A stretch of 64,000 nt of DNA from Bradyrhizobium erythrophlei (GCA_900129675.1 FSRD01000003.1:124001-188000); one strand, 5' to 3'; shown: positions 35,201 through 44,118, counted from the stretch's first letter. Notes: generated from the sequence alone by a model not told the origin. Program-made: numbers and translations.

Positions 35201-37797
35201 AGGCACGAACCTACATGTCCTTCGGAGATATCGTCCTGCCATGGACAAAACATGTCCGAGCGGGCCGCGATCTGGTGCGCCGTGCCTTCGATGCCGCAAG
35301 CGAAATCGGTGACGTTACCTACGCGGGTTTTTGCTGTGACCACCTGATCAAAAATCTATTAGCGGCAGGAGATCAGTTGGTTGAGGCGCAACGTGAGGCT
35401 GAGGATAGCCTACAATTCGCACAAAAAATTCGGTTTGGTCTCGTCGTTGACCACATCAAAGTGCAACTCGGTCTTATCCGGACCCTGCGCGGCCTCACTT
35501 TAAAATTTGGATCCTTCAACGATGATCAATTCGATGAGCTTTGGTTCGAGCGCTATCTGGAAAGTAATCCGGCCTTGGCGGAACTTGAGTGTTGGTATTG
35601 GGTCCGAAAATTGCAAGCCCGCTTTTTTGCCGGAGACTATGCTTCCGCCGTCCATGCCGCGTTGAGCGCGCAACGGCAGCTCTGGACATCACCATCACAA
35701 TTCGAAGCGGCAGAGTTATGCTTCTATGGCGCTCTCTCCTACGCGGCATGCTGGGATTCCGCCTCTCTCGACCGGAGACAGCAGCATTTTGAATTTCTGG
35801 AAAATCACCATAGTCAGCTGCAAGTGTGGGTGGAGAATTGTCCGGAGAATTTCGAAAACCGTGCCGCATTGGTCGGTGCGGAGATTGCTCGGATCGAAGG
35901 CCGCGAGCTCGACGCCGAGCGGCTCTACGAGCAGGCCATCCGCTCGGCGCGCGCAAACGGATTTGTCCATAATGAGGCGCTCGCCAACGAACTCGCCTCT
36001 CGCTTCTACAAGGCACGTGGCTTCGACAAGATTGCAGACACGTATTTGCGCGACGCGCGAGACTGCTATGTGCAGTGGGGGGCCGATGGCAAGGTGCGGC
36101 AACTCGACGTGCTATATCCGCACCTCAGAAATAGGAAGCCGCTGCCCGATCCGATGAGCACAATCCTGACACCCTCCGGGCATCTGGATCTTGCTACCGT
36201 AATAAAACTCTCACAAGCCATATCGGGTGAGATCGTCCTGGGGAAGCTGATCGACACGCTCATGCGTACAGCAGTTGAGCACGCGGGTGCTGAACGAGGT
36301 CTCTTGATCCTTGCGCGAGGTGATGAGTATCGAACAGTGGCGGAAGCCACGGCCAGCAACGATACGGTGGCAGTCGGCCCACGGCAAACAAGCGTAACCG
36401 CTACAGATCTTCCAGAATCGGTTCTTCACTATGTTGCCCGAACAAAGGACAGCGTTCTATTGCACGATGCGTCCAGCGAGCAGCAGTTCTTGGCCGATGA
36501 GTATATCCATCGCCATCACGCTCGCTCAATTCTCTGCCTGCCCCTGCTCAAGGAAACCAAACTGGTTGGGGTCCTTTACCTCGAGAATAACCTGGCCCCG
36601 CATGTCTTCACGCCCGACCGGATGGTCATACTCAAACTCTTAGCGTCGCAGGCGGCGATCTCATTGGAGAACATCCGTCTCTATGATGATCTGCAAGACC
36701 GCGAAGCGAAGATAAGACGGCTGGTCGACTCGAACATCATCGGCATCTTTATGTGGAATGTCGAAGGTCGGATTATGGATGCTAACGACGCTTTTCTTCG
36801 CATCGTGGGATACGGCAGGGAGGATCTCATTGCTGGCCACCTGAGTTGGATAGAATTGACACCTCCGGAATGGCGTGACCGAACCGCGCGCGCCGCGGTA
36901 GAGACAGAGATTGCTGGTGCCGTCCAACCCTTCGAGAAGGAGTACTTCCGCAAGGACGGTAGCCGCGTGCCAGTGCTGGTCGGCCGCGCGGTGTTCGAGG
37001 GAAGGCCGAATGAGGGCGTCGGCTTCGTACTTGATCTGACCGAGCGTAAGCGGGCGGAAGCAGAAGCTCGTGAGAGCGAGCAGCGATACCGCGAAGTGCA
37101 AATGGAGCTTGCGCACGCGAACCGGGTCGCGACGATGGGGCACTTGTCGGCTTCAATCGCGCACGAGATCAATCAACCGCTCGGGGCGGCAGTTACCTAC
37201 GCCGATGCCGCCTTACGGTGGCTCGGCGCCAGTCCGCCAAATCTCGAAGAGGTCCGCGAGGCGCTCGGCTTTATCCTGGAGAGCGGCGTTCGCGCCGGTG
37301 AAGTCATGAACCGGATCCGCGCGCTCGTCAGAAAGGCCCCCGCGCAGAAGGCTAGCTTGGAGATCAACGAAGTGATCCTGGAGGTTATCGCGTTGACCAA
37401 CCGGGAAATAGAGAAGAACGGCATTTCGGCTCAAACTCAGCTTGCGGAGAGCCTGCCGGCGATTCAGGGGGATCGCGTCCAACTGCAACAAGTGATTCTC
37501 AATTTGCTCATCAACGCCATCGAGGCGATGAGCGAAATGAGCGAGGGGCCACGGGAATTGCTGATCAGCACCGCAAAGAGTGGCTCTGGGGTCGTCGTTT
37601 CGGTGCGGGATTCAGGTCCGGGGTTGATGCCCGAGGGCGTCGAACAATTGTTTGAGTCCTTTTATACCACCAAACCCGGCGGCTTGGGGATGGGCTTGTC
37701 AATCTGCCGTTCAATCATTGGAGCGCATGGCGGACGCTTGTGGGCGAGCGCCAATGAACCGCGGGGAGCTGTATTTCAATTCACGTTGGCGGCGTAG
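32278..37797 (+). CDS. Giant hybrid: Ser/Thr kinase-like, AAA ATPase, GAF, PAS and histidine kinase
   Basis: An 1839-residue cytoplasmic signalling protein. Domain order: kinase-like region (about 40-280) with HKDIKPSNVLV at 133 and GTLAYMAPEQTG; AAA_16-type ATPase with Walker A GYSGIGKSS at about 336 and Walker B LALFLDDLQWLD at about 461; a long helical region with TPR-like repeats (about 700-1250); GAF (about 1316-1470); PAS (about 1480-1590) beginning RRLVDSNIIGIFMWN; HisKA with phospho-acceptor IAHEINQPLG at about 1629; HATPase with N-box NLLINAIEAM and G-box GLGMGLSICRSII. The kinase region lacks a glycine loop and has GFG where DFG should be, so phosphotransfer by it is doubtful; this is typical of the family. 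Start at ATG 32278 (MNRFSWFSDDGD). No response regulator is adjacent. Confidence 0.9.
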   Translation: MNRFSWFSDDGDISSEVLWEDAERLVCRRWRLCANGDKPSVLMVLPVAEPLAFGGLNRLIHEYEVKDDLDDAWAARPLELVREGGQTILLLKDPGGEPLDHFIGPPMEIGRFLRIAVALSAALGRLHERGLVHKDIKPSNVLVNSTSGQVWLTGFGIASRLPRERQPPDPPEIIAGTLAYMAPEQTGRMNRSIDSRSDLYSFGVTLYQMLTGDLPFTASDPMEWVHYHVARKPAPPSERVKNVSPAVSAIIMKLLAKTAEERYQTAAGVESDLRRCLSEWESRCRIDEFPLGEHDTSDRLLIPEKLYGRASEIETLLASFDRVVAGGRTELVLVSGYSGIGKSSVVNELHKSLVPSRGLFASGKFDQYKRNIPYATLAQAFRSLVRPLLSKREQELRAWRDAIQEALGPNALLIVDLVPELTLIIGGQPPVPDLPPQDAQRRFQLVLRRFIGVFARPEHPLALFLDDLQWLDPATLDLLDDILTQPDVRHLLLIGAYRDNEVDSTHPLMRKLEAIRQAGANVQEIVLASLTRDDLERLIDDSLQCEPRRVKPLAELVHEKTGGNPFFATQFLLSLNEEGLLTFDRANERWSWDLNLIRAKGYTDNVVDLMVAKLNRLPIRTQKALQQLACIGNSADFDLLATVYQDSQQDIHGDLREAVRTGLVVHLDNAYRFLHDRVQEGAYSLIPEGARAAAHLRIGRILASRTAPAEIEEKIFEIVNQLNRGSRLIASVKECARVAELNLIAGRRAKLSTAYASALSYLATGRALLAEESWDHNYELIFAIEYLMAECELLTAQTVAAEDRLSTLAQRARSQHHIAVVARLRLRVYTALDRSDRGVEICLEFLRSHGTDWSPHPTGNEVRGEYDRIWSHIGTRQIEDLFDLPLMTDPDVLDVLDVLVEVLTPALFCDENLCSLVICRMVNLSLEHGNSDGSCYAYVWLAIIAGPRFGNYKDGFRFGQLGYDLVEKRGLKRFQARTYMSFGDIVLPWTKHVRAGRDLVRRAFDAASEIGDVTYAGFCCDHLIKNLLAAGDQLVEAQREAEDSLQFAQKIRFGLVVDHIKVQLGLIRTLRGLTLKFGSFNDDQFDELWFERYLESNPALAELECWYWVRKLQARFFAGDYASAVHAALSAQRQLWTSPSQFEAAELCFYGALSYAACWDSASLDRRQQHFEFLENHHSQLQVWVENCPENFENRAALVGAEIARIEGRELDAERLYEQAIRSARANGFVHNEALANELASRFYKARGFDKIADTYLRDARDCYVQWGADGKVRQLDVLYPHLRNRKPLPDPMSTILTPSGHLDLATVIKLSQAISGEIVLGKLIDTLMRTAVEHAGAERGLLILARGDEYRTVAEATASNDTVAVGPRQTSVTATDLPESVLHYVARTKDSVLLHDASSEQQFLADEYIHRHHARSILCLPLLKETKLVGVLYLENNLAPHVFTPDRMVILKLLASQAAISLENIRLYDDLQDREAKIRRLVDSNIIGIFMWNVEGRIMDANDAFLRIVGYGREDLIAGHLSWIELTPPEWRDRTARAAVETEIAGAVQPFEKEYFRKDGSRVPVLVGRAVFEGRPNEGVGFVLDLTERKRAEAEARESEQRYREVQMELAHANRVATMGHLSASIAHEINQPLGAAVTYADAALRWLGASPPNLEEVREALGFILESGVRAGEVMNRIRALVRKAPAQKASLEINEVILEVIALTNREIEKNGISAQTQLAESLPAIQGDRVQLQQVILNLLINAIEAMSEMSEGPRELLISTAKSGSGVVVSVRDSGPGLMPEGVEQLFESFYTTKPGGLGMGLSICRSIIGAHGGRLWASANEPRGAVFQFTLAA

Positions 37798-38859
37798 CAG
37801 ACGCATACGGTCCGCGAACGAAACACGGCATTTTGGCGAAAACGATCGCACGAACCATAAAGACGACCAAAAGACACGTCGCTATGCTCCAAGCTCTCAG
37901 ATGTGGAGCACGAGATACGGTGGTCAGAATCCTTGGAGGAACTGCGCGCGCGGTGATCAGCGGTAAAGTCCCTATGTCCGCGCAAAGGTCGTGGTCCAAA
38001 CGCTGTAGCGGACGCCATCGAAAGCTGCAGGTCTGTTCGCAGCTAAGCCACGATGGAAGCGTGCCATGCTCATAGAGCTCGACACAAAGCGTCGCACACG
38101 TATGCCCGCTGGATTCCAGCGCCTTGAGGCTGGGATTTCGCTGATGGAAGAACGGGCATCTGAGCCCATTCCTGAGATTACCGGTTTACGCGTCAACAAC
38201 GCGTTTGTCTTTGGTCCATTCAAACTGTCCGTAGCTGAGCGGTTATTGAAGAGGGGCGAGGAAGCACTTCCGATTGGCGGTCGTGCGCTTGATCTTTTGA
38301 CCGTCTTGGTAGAGCGCGCCGGCGAAGTTATCACTCAAAAGGAGCTCATCGCGCGGGCTTGGCCAGACGTCGTCGTGGAAAAAGCAAATCTCCGTCTGCA
38401 TATCGCTAGTCTTCGCAAAGTGCTCCGCGATGGTCTGGACGGCGCTCGGTACATTTCTAACGTCGCGGGCCGAGGCTATTGCTTCGTGGCCGCCGTGGCG
38501 CGTCACCGTCTGGAGCAAGATCCCCCGCAGGCCAGTCAAGCCGTCGGCGTCGGTCTGAAAGATGAGATCGCCGCAGCACGTGGACAAGCGGACGTTGGTA
38601 TCGAATTGCTACGAACTGCACTTGGCGCCTTGCATTCCGAACACCACAATATCCTCTTGACTGTATTTGCGGGCGCTCTGACGCAAGGGCTATTGAAAGC
38701 GGGCCAGTTCGACGAAGCTCTAGTGACCGTTAACGGAGCGATAGGCCAGGCGACAAGCTTAGGAGCGACCTTTCACATAGCCGAACTGCTGCGCCTAAAA
38801 GCTGAGGTGCTCGCGGCCGCGCCACAAAAGGACGCTGCAGCTGCCCTAGATTGCCTTAG

Positions 38860-39791
38860 TGTCTGTCCGAAAACATGTTGAATCATCGGAATCATTTGTG
38901 ATTCAAGGGAGGCGGTCCGAATCTGAAGGAGCGCCGATGTGGACGAAAGAGAACCGCGGTCGTTACGACCGCAGCCGGCTACGCTATCCCAGCGATTTGA
39001 CCGATGAGGAATGGGCGTTGGTGGAGCCGCTGATTGCGTCAGCCAAGCGAGGCGGCAACAAGCGCACGGTGGATGTGCGTGAGGTGGTCAATGGTCTGAT
39101 GTATGTGCTGAGCAGCGGTTGCCAATGGCGAGCGATCCCGAAGGATCTGCCGCCGCGCAGTACAGTGCACGGTTATTTTGACTTGTGGACTTGGGACGGC
39201 ACGCTCGATCGCATCCATCACGCGCTCTATGTACAATGTCGGGAGTTGGCCAACCGAGAACCCAGCCCGAGCGCCGCCATCATCGACAGTCAAAGCGTCA
39301 AGAGCGCGGAAAAAGGGGGGCGTGGATTGACCCGCATGGCTACGATGCGGGAAAGAAGATCAAGGGCAAGAAGCGCCACATCCTAGTCGATACCCAGGGC
39401 TTATTGCTCCACGCCCTTGTACATTCGGCGGACATCCAGGATCGAGACGGCGGGGTGTTGGTGATGGCCACACTGTTTGGCCTGCATCCATTCCTGCTGA
39501 AGCTCTATGCCGACGGCGGCTATCAGGGGCCGATCTTTCAGTCCGCCGTTCGCAAAATCCTCCGGCAAATCGACGTGGAAATCGTCAAGCGTTCCGATAC
39601 AGCAAAGGGCTTTGCGGTCTTGCCCAAGCGATGGATCGTCGAGCGCACCATCGCCTGGCTCAATCGCTGCCGCCGCTTGGCCAAGGATTGGGAGTGCCTC
39701 AACCGAAAGGCCTTGGCGTTCTTGCGCCTTGCCTCAATCCGCCTCATGCTCAGAAAGCTCTGTCAAAAAACAGCATGATCCCGGACAGACT
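38860..39791 (+). mobile_element. Complete 932-bp IS5-family insertion sequence
   Basis: The element has terminal inverted repeats: left end gtctgtccgaaaacatgttg, right end (reversed) gtctgtccgggatcatgctg. It is flanked by direct repeats CTTAG at 38855-38859 and 39792-39796, the probable target duplication; given one-base ambiguity at the ends it may be 4 or 5 bp. It encodes a transposase in two overlapping frames. Ends, duplication and transposase are all intact, so this insertion is recent and perhaps still mobile, in contrast to the two IS5 relics elsewhere in the window. Confidence 0.92.
38937..39778 (+). CDS. IS5-family transposase made by -1 frameshifting
   Basis: The first frame starts at 38937 (MWTKENRGRYDRSRLRYPSD) after an aagga element and carries LTDEEWALVEPLIASAKRGG, SGCQWRAIPKDLPPRSTVHG and the first catalytic aspartate in AAIIDSQSVKSAEKGG. 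The second frame carries AWIDPHGYDAGKKIKGKKRH, the second aspartate in LYADGGYQGP, and the glutamate region WIVERTIAWLNRCRRLAKDW. They join by a -1 shift at the A5G6 run 39310-39320: after the second GGG codon, reading GCG-TGG gives AW. This is the usual arrangement in this IS5 subgroup. Full DDE-type transposase of about 280 residues. Confidence 0.9.
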
Positions 39792-40121
39792 CTTAGGCAG
39801 TCGCTAAGGTTTGCGCGAGATCAATCTGCTCTTGCTTACGAGCTGCGCTCGGCCACAACGCTCGCGCGGTTGCTTTTCGAGGGAGGCCAGCGGGAGGAGG
39901 CAAGGAGCATCTTGGCACCCGTTTACGACCGCTTTACGGAAGAATTTGAGACACCTGATCTTCGAGATGCAAGGGCTCTTCTGGCGTCTTTGACCTAGGT
40001 GAAAGACCATTAGCCGTAGAGGCTTAGCTGTTCAATCAGGCGCGTGCGCTCGCTAGAACGGGCTTAGGTGCCATGCCCCTGTTGCAGAGCGACAGCAGAA
40101 CGCCTTGAGAAGGATTGAGCA

Positions 40122-40220
40122 ATGCATTTGAAGGGAAAGCGCGTCGTGGTCACTGGCGGCTCCAGCGGCATCGGCTTGGCGCTAGCGCGGGCAATGCTGG
40201 CACGCGGAGTGTTGCTTTAG
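40122..40220 (+). pseudogene. N-terminal fragment of a short-chain dehydrogenase
   Basis: The fragment reads MHLKGKRVVVTGGSSGIGLA followed by LARAMLARG and a stop after 32 residues. TGGSSGIG is the Rossmann dinucleotide motif of SDR enzymes, which are normally about 250 residues. The remainder is absent. A second, weaker SDR start is seen at 62720. Confidence 0.75.
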
Positions 40221-40257
40221 GATAACTTGGCTTTCAGCGCTCGAAAGAGGTGACGGT

Positions 40258-40785
40258 ATGATTGTTCGGTCGAGGCTCTCGTCTTGGAAGCTTGCCTATT
40301 CGCTGAATATGGGAATCGTATGCGCGATCTCCTTTTGGACTATGACCTACGCATTAGCCTCATTCGTCGGCAAGGACTCTGATCTATTGGGAGGCATGTG
40401 GTCGGCGGTGGCTACTCTCTTTGTGTTTCGAGGATCCCGGGACGACAGTTTGTCCGCAGGAGCGAGCCGGTTGGTAGCTACGGGCGTGAGCTTCGCGCTG
40501 TGCTTGCCCTATCTTTGGGTCTTCCCATTCACTATACTAGGTCTAGCTGCGCTGATTGGGATTGGCACATTGGCAATGATGTTCTTGGGGCGACAAGATG
40601 ATATTGTCACTACGGGAATAACCACCGTAGTCGTCATGGTGGTTGCTGCGATTAGTCCTACAGCTGCCTGGCAGCAACCAGTCCTGCGTCTGGCTGATAC
40701 CGTGGTTGGAGTCGTAATCGGGGTTGGAGGCAAATGGGTGGCCTCGTATTTGTATTTCCGAACAGTTGGGAAGCGATCGCCATGA
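40258..40785 (+). CDS. FUSC-family inner-membrane protein
   Basis: A 175-residue protein with about five hydrophobic helices, covering only the N-terminal membrane half of the FUSC/aromatic-acid-exporter family (LAYSLNMGIVCAISFWTMTY, ATLFVFRGSRDDSLSAGASR, LRLADTVVGVVIGVGGKW). Stand-alone short versions exist, so it may be complete. FUSC permeases usually pair with an HlyD/AaeA membrane-fusion protein; a truncated one lies at 43518, separated by a kinase and a DUF417 gene, which suggests a broken exporter operon. Confidence 0.75.
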   Translation: MIVRSRLSSWKLAYSLNMGIVCAISFWTMTYALASFVGKDSDLLGGMWSAVATLFVFRGSRDDSLSAGASRLVATGVSFALCLPYLWVFPFTILGLAALIGIGTLAMMFLGRQDDIVTTGITTVVVMVVAAISPTAAWQQPVLRLADTVVGVVIGVGGKWVASYLYFRTVGKRSP

Positions 40786-41266
40786 GTGCGCTAGCTGTGC
40801 ACCGCCGCGCCCAAGCCGACCGGCTAATGCCGACCAAACTTTGGCGGCACACGAGCGTGAAGTAGTTGATCCTGTCCGTCCGTCCTTGTAGATGCGGAAT
40901 GAATGATACAGCCGCCATCCCACGGCAGGCATGTTGGAACGATATGAGCATTCCTAAGCGGAATGAGGCCGGAAGGCTCAGGCACTGAGCGACGCCCAAT
41001 TGGGCTGCTCGGGAGCATGAGCTCCTCCTAATTGTCCGAGCCACCGAAAAGGGCGCGCTGAAAATCGTCAGCCCACTGGAGGCCGAGCATTGAGAAGCCA
41101 TCAATACCTGCCCCCGCAAACGGTACGGCCGCGCTAAGATAGCACTAGCGATCGCAGTACAGCCTCTTAGAGGACAGATCTCGCAGATACCTAATTCCTA
41201 TCGAAGTCGAACAATGCGAGCATGCAGACGGTGCACGGGGCGCCCTGTCATTCACGAATACAAACT
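40786..41266. other. Intergenic stretch
   Basis: Nothing is recognised in 481 bases between the FUSC gene and the convergent histidine kinase. Confidence 0.45.
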
Positions 41267-42115
41267 TCATGGCTGCGCTCCGGACATTGTTCTCTGTACC
41301 GGCTCAGCTTGACGCGGTTGCATTGCTGCATTCTCGGCTTTTGGTGCGAAGATCGAAAATCGCGTCCCTTGTGACGGTGCTGAGTTGATATCGACGCGAT
41401 ACCCTAATAGGCCGACGGCCTGGCGCACGATGAAGAGGCCGACGCCCAGACCATCGCGTCGCGCCGGATCGAGCCTAGTAAAAGCCTCGAAAACTCGAGG
41501 CATTTGGTCCGCGGTCATGCCGATTCCAGTGTCATAGACGTCGATACGAATGCTCTCGCCGACGTGACGGCAACCCAGGAGAATGCGTCCGCCGGGTTCT
41601 GTGTATTTGATGGCGTTGCTAACCAAGTTGCGCAGGACGGTGCTGAGAAGCAGCGCGTTGCTGTGTATCGTGGCGGTGGTCTGGACGGTCCGAATGCTGA
41701 CTCCTTTGCGTAGGGCCGCAATCTCATGCTCGTGACGAGCTTGTCGAAACAGGGGCCCAACTGGAACCGGCGTCAACTTCACTCCCTCCGCATGCTCGCG
41801 GAACCGGATAGCGGCGAGTAACTGATCAAGCTGGTCCTTCAGCCGATCGATAGCACTCTGGCCGGCCCGCAGCAGACGCAACTCGGACGCCGTTCGAACG
41901 CCAAGACCGAGGAAATCGTGAGCGCCTTGGATCACTTGAAGTGGCTGCCGGAGATCGTGTCCCGCTATTGCCAGTAACACGGATTCGAACTCCGAAGGCC
42001 CTTGCGGAGCCGCCTTGGCCGTCATGCTCCAAGTGATGGGCCTCTTTGCTGTCGGCGCTGTACCAAAAATCTCGCGGGGTTCCGCTATCTTGACCAGTCC
42101 TTCTGTCTCGCGCAT
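41267..42115 (-). CDS. Soluble sensor histidine kinase
   Basis: A 282-residue kinase with HisKA phospho-acceptor LLAIAGHDLRQPLQVIQGAH, N-box LRNLVSNAIKYTEPGG, G1-box VYDTGIGMTADQMP, F-box RVFEAFTRLDPARRD and G2-box GLGVGLFIVRQAVGLLGY. It has no membrane segment and only about 55 residues before the HisKA domain, so its sensing must come from a partner. The HDLRQPL form is typical of the hybrid-kinase group that pairs with FixJ/NarL-like receivers. Start at 42115 after gaggag. The orphan response regulators at 21316 and 25648 are possible partners. Confidence 0.9.
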   Translation of the reverse strand: MRETEGLVKIAEPREIFGTAPTAKRPITWSMTAKAAPQGPSEFESVLLAIAGHDLRQPLQVIQGAHDFLGLGVRTASELRLLRAGQSAIDRLKDQLDQLLAAIRFREHAEGVKLTPVPVGPLFRQARHEHEIAALRKGVSIRTVQTTATIHSNALLLSTVLRNLVSNAIKYTEPGGRILLGCRHVGESIRIDVYDTGIGMTADQMPRVFEAFTRLDPARRDGLGVGLFIVRQAVGLLGYRVDINSAPSQGTRFSIFAPKAENAAMQPRQAEPVQRTMSGAQP

Positions 42116-42874
42116 GGCGCGCTCCTCAAGTGGAATTGCATTGTTGGCTTCCGATTGGGGACAAGCATCGAGCAATCTCCCAACGGAGGCGAGCTTATTG
42201 TTGTCAGATGATGTTAATCGTCGTTGCTGAGATCGCTCTTGCAGGGCAACGCGTGCACTTGCAGGGCAACGCATAGAGTGAAGGAACCGCCGTCGTTCGA
42301 ATGGATCGCTTCATACCGAGCGCAACAATTCTCGTCCTGACGGTTCCCCGGACTCTCGTGGAGTGGCTTGTCCTGAAAGGTCAGTAGGAGCAGGTGCTTG
42401 AGCCGATGAAGCGTGCCGTCACTAATGACGAGCGTGGCATTGGGACGTTCGAGCCTAACCTGCTTCGCGGCAAAGCGAAGGTGCTTCTGATTGGTGCCGC
42501 GCGGAAATGCGACGGCGGCGGCCTCGTCGCTCATGGCATGTCGCTTCGCTTTGAAGCAGTCGGCTCTCGGGTGGGAGTTGCCCTCGGCGACTGCGCCGTT
42601 TTCACTGGTGGGCAGACCACGAGCGCGCACACGGCACGACGCAAGCCCGCGAACGGTTAGGGTCAATTCACCGAACAGTTTGAGACACTCGATCCTCGGG
42701 CAGCGCGCGCCTCTGTGGATCCCCGACAATTAACACTTTCTTACAACGTTGAACTCGTACAGCGACGAGGATTGCGTGAAGCTCTCCAACCATTCGGATT
42801 TCTTCGACGTATCGCACAAGCACACACCCAATCGACTTCCGGCACTGCTCGGTTGCCGCCCAGAGGAGTACGCA
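42116..42874. other. Intergenic region upstream of the first DUF417 gene
   Basis: It contains the 40-bp repeat copy R1 and, on the minus strand, an open frame 42214-42534 (106 residues, MSDEAAAVAFPRGTNQKHLR) without recognised family and with a weak ribosome-binding site. I do not regard that frame as an established gene. Confidence 0.4.
42725..42763 (+). repeat. 40-bp repeat, copy R1 (upstream of DUF417 gene)
   Basis: It reads gacaattaac, actttcttac, aacgttgaac, tcgtacagc. It aligns with R2 (47565-47604) and R3 (51433-51472) with several substitutions. It lies 111 bases before the DUF417 start on the same strand. Being upstream of three genes in the same orientation, it is a candidate promoter or operator. 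Confidence 0.65.
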
Positions 42875-43378
42875 ATGAACGCGCTTATGGACGCCAGCCT
42901 CAATCCATTTGTCGGCAAATTACGCAGGTCGATCCTGCTCACGTCAGATCTCGATTACCACGTTATCCGCGCCTCGATGGTAATCATATTTTTCCTCTTC
43001 GGTTACCAGAAGTGGTGGGCGTACGAGGCGGAGCGGCTTGTTCCGTTCATCAGCAACGGTCCGCTGATCTCTTGGCTGTACCTCGTGTTCAGCCACCAGG
43101 GTGCGAGCTGGTTACTCGGCTTGTCCGAATGGATCTTCGGGGCGCTGCTGCTTGCAGGCTTCTGGGACAAGCGGCTCGGCATCCTCGGCGCCCTCGGTTC
43201 GACTGCGACTTTCGTCGGAACGGTCACGATCATTCCCTTCATGCCGGACGGCTGGGACCCCGTAGCTGGATTTCCGGCTATGAGTGGCAATGTCCCGTTC
43301 CTGATGAAGGACGTCGTGCTGCTTGCCGTGTCACTCTATCTCTTAAAGCAGGATCTCGTTCGCGTCGCGGAGCAGTGA
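42875..43378 (+). CDS. DUF417 (YkgB/RclC-type) membrane protein, copy 1
   Basis: A 167-residue protein with four hydrophobic helices. Family blocks are IRASMVIIFFLFGYQKWWAY, LGLSEWIFGALLLAGFWDKR, LGILGALGSTATFVGTVTII and the end FLMKDVVLLAVSLYLLKQDL. The E. coli homologue RclC belongs to the reactive-chlorine response; a general role is not known. The start at 42875 has agaggag about 7 bases upstream. A paralogue is at 61090. Confidence 0.85.
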   Translation: MNALMDASLNPFVGKLRRSILLTSDLDYHVIRASMVIIFFLFGYQKWWAYEAERLVPFISNGPLISWLYLVFSHQGASWLLGLSEWIFGALLLAGFWDKRLGILGALGSTATFVGTVTIIPFMPDGWDPVAGFPAMSGNVPFLMKDVVLLAVSLYLLKQDLVRVAEQ

Positions 43379-43517
43379 AGCGATTGCCCTCCCGCAACTT
43401 GCCGTCCCCTTGCTCCCACCGGGCGGCCCTTTTTCTTGGGGTCGCCAACAACAATCGTACGGCACTATGCCTTTCTCCAATCGGGTGTTGTGCAATCCGG
43501 CTACTGGAAGTGCACAA

Positions 43518-44075
43518 TCCCGACGCCGGCAAGCCCTGAGCGATCTCGCGGCAACGACTGAGGAGAAACAGGCCTATGCCGCCAATGCACTCGCAGCTCA
43601 AGCCGCCTATCGGCATGCTTCTGCCAGTTTGGATCAAGCCAATGTGAATCTGAAGCGGACACGCATCCTCTCGCCGGTCGACGGTTATGTGACCAATCTG
43701 CTGGTACAGCTCGGCGACTACGTGAACATCGGACAAAAGACGATCTCCTTGGTGAACGCAGAATCCTTCTGGGTGGATGCCTATTTCGAAGAGATCAGCC
43801 TTTCGAAAATTCACGATGCCGACGGGGTCTCAATCAAGTTGCTGGGGTACCGTGAGGTCCTTCGAGGTCACGTTGAGAGCATCGCACGTGGCATCAACGT
43901 GCCCAACGCTCAACCTGACGCTTCGGGCCTTGCTTCCGTAAACCCGATTTTCACCTGGGTCCGCCTCGCCCAGCGTGTGCCTGTTCGAATACATATCGAT
44001 AGTGTGCCAGCAGATGTGCGGCTCGTAGTTGGACTGACAGCTCCTGTGGAGATCAATGTTCGGAAGGTACGATGA
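43518..44075 (+). pseudogene. HlyD/EmrA-type membrane-fusion protein lacking its N-terminus
   Basis: The frame holds the C-terminal two thirds of an AaeA/EmrA-like periplasmic adaptor: helical hairpin end RRRQALSDLAATTEEKQAY, lipoyl-like strand LKRTRILSPVDGYVTNLLVQ, LGDYVNIGQKTISLVNAESF, WVDAYFEEISLSKI and RVPVRIHIDSVP. The signal anchor and first lipoyl half are missing, and the sequence before about 43518 is unrelated. With the FUSC protein at 40258 it would form an exporter for aromatic acids or similar compounds, so both may be relics of one operon. Confidence 0.78.
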
Positions 44076-44118
44076 GAGCCACGGTTGAGTGGCACAAGCA
44101 CCTCGCCTTTGTTTGTCC

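Larger units (their letters stand above)
38066..39998 (+). pseudogene. Winged-helix regulator split by an IS5-family element
   Basis: The gene occupies 38066-38859 and 39797-39998, with the IS between. Joining the halves with a single CTTAG copy restores an open frame of 331 codons (junction AALDCLRQSLRFARDQSA). The N-terminal domain is an OmpR/CadC-type winged helix: FGPFKLSVAERLLKRGEEAL, LIARAWPDVVVEKANLRLHI, GARYISNVAGRGYCF. The C-terminal part is TPR-like (QFDEALVTVNGAIGQATSLG, ARSILAPVYDRFTEEFETPD). Related bradyrhizobial proteins carry a central ATPase domain of several hundred residues between these parts; here it is missing, so an older internal deletion preceded the IS. The start could be a later ATG (38102 or 38144). 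Confidence 0.85.

Noticed and set aside
42214..42534. Minus-strand frame of 106 residues beginning MSDEAAAVAF
   Set aside because: Weak ribosome-binding site, no recognised family, and competing frames on the other strand; left as an unproven possibility in the gap entry.
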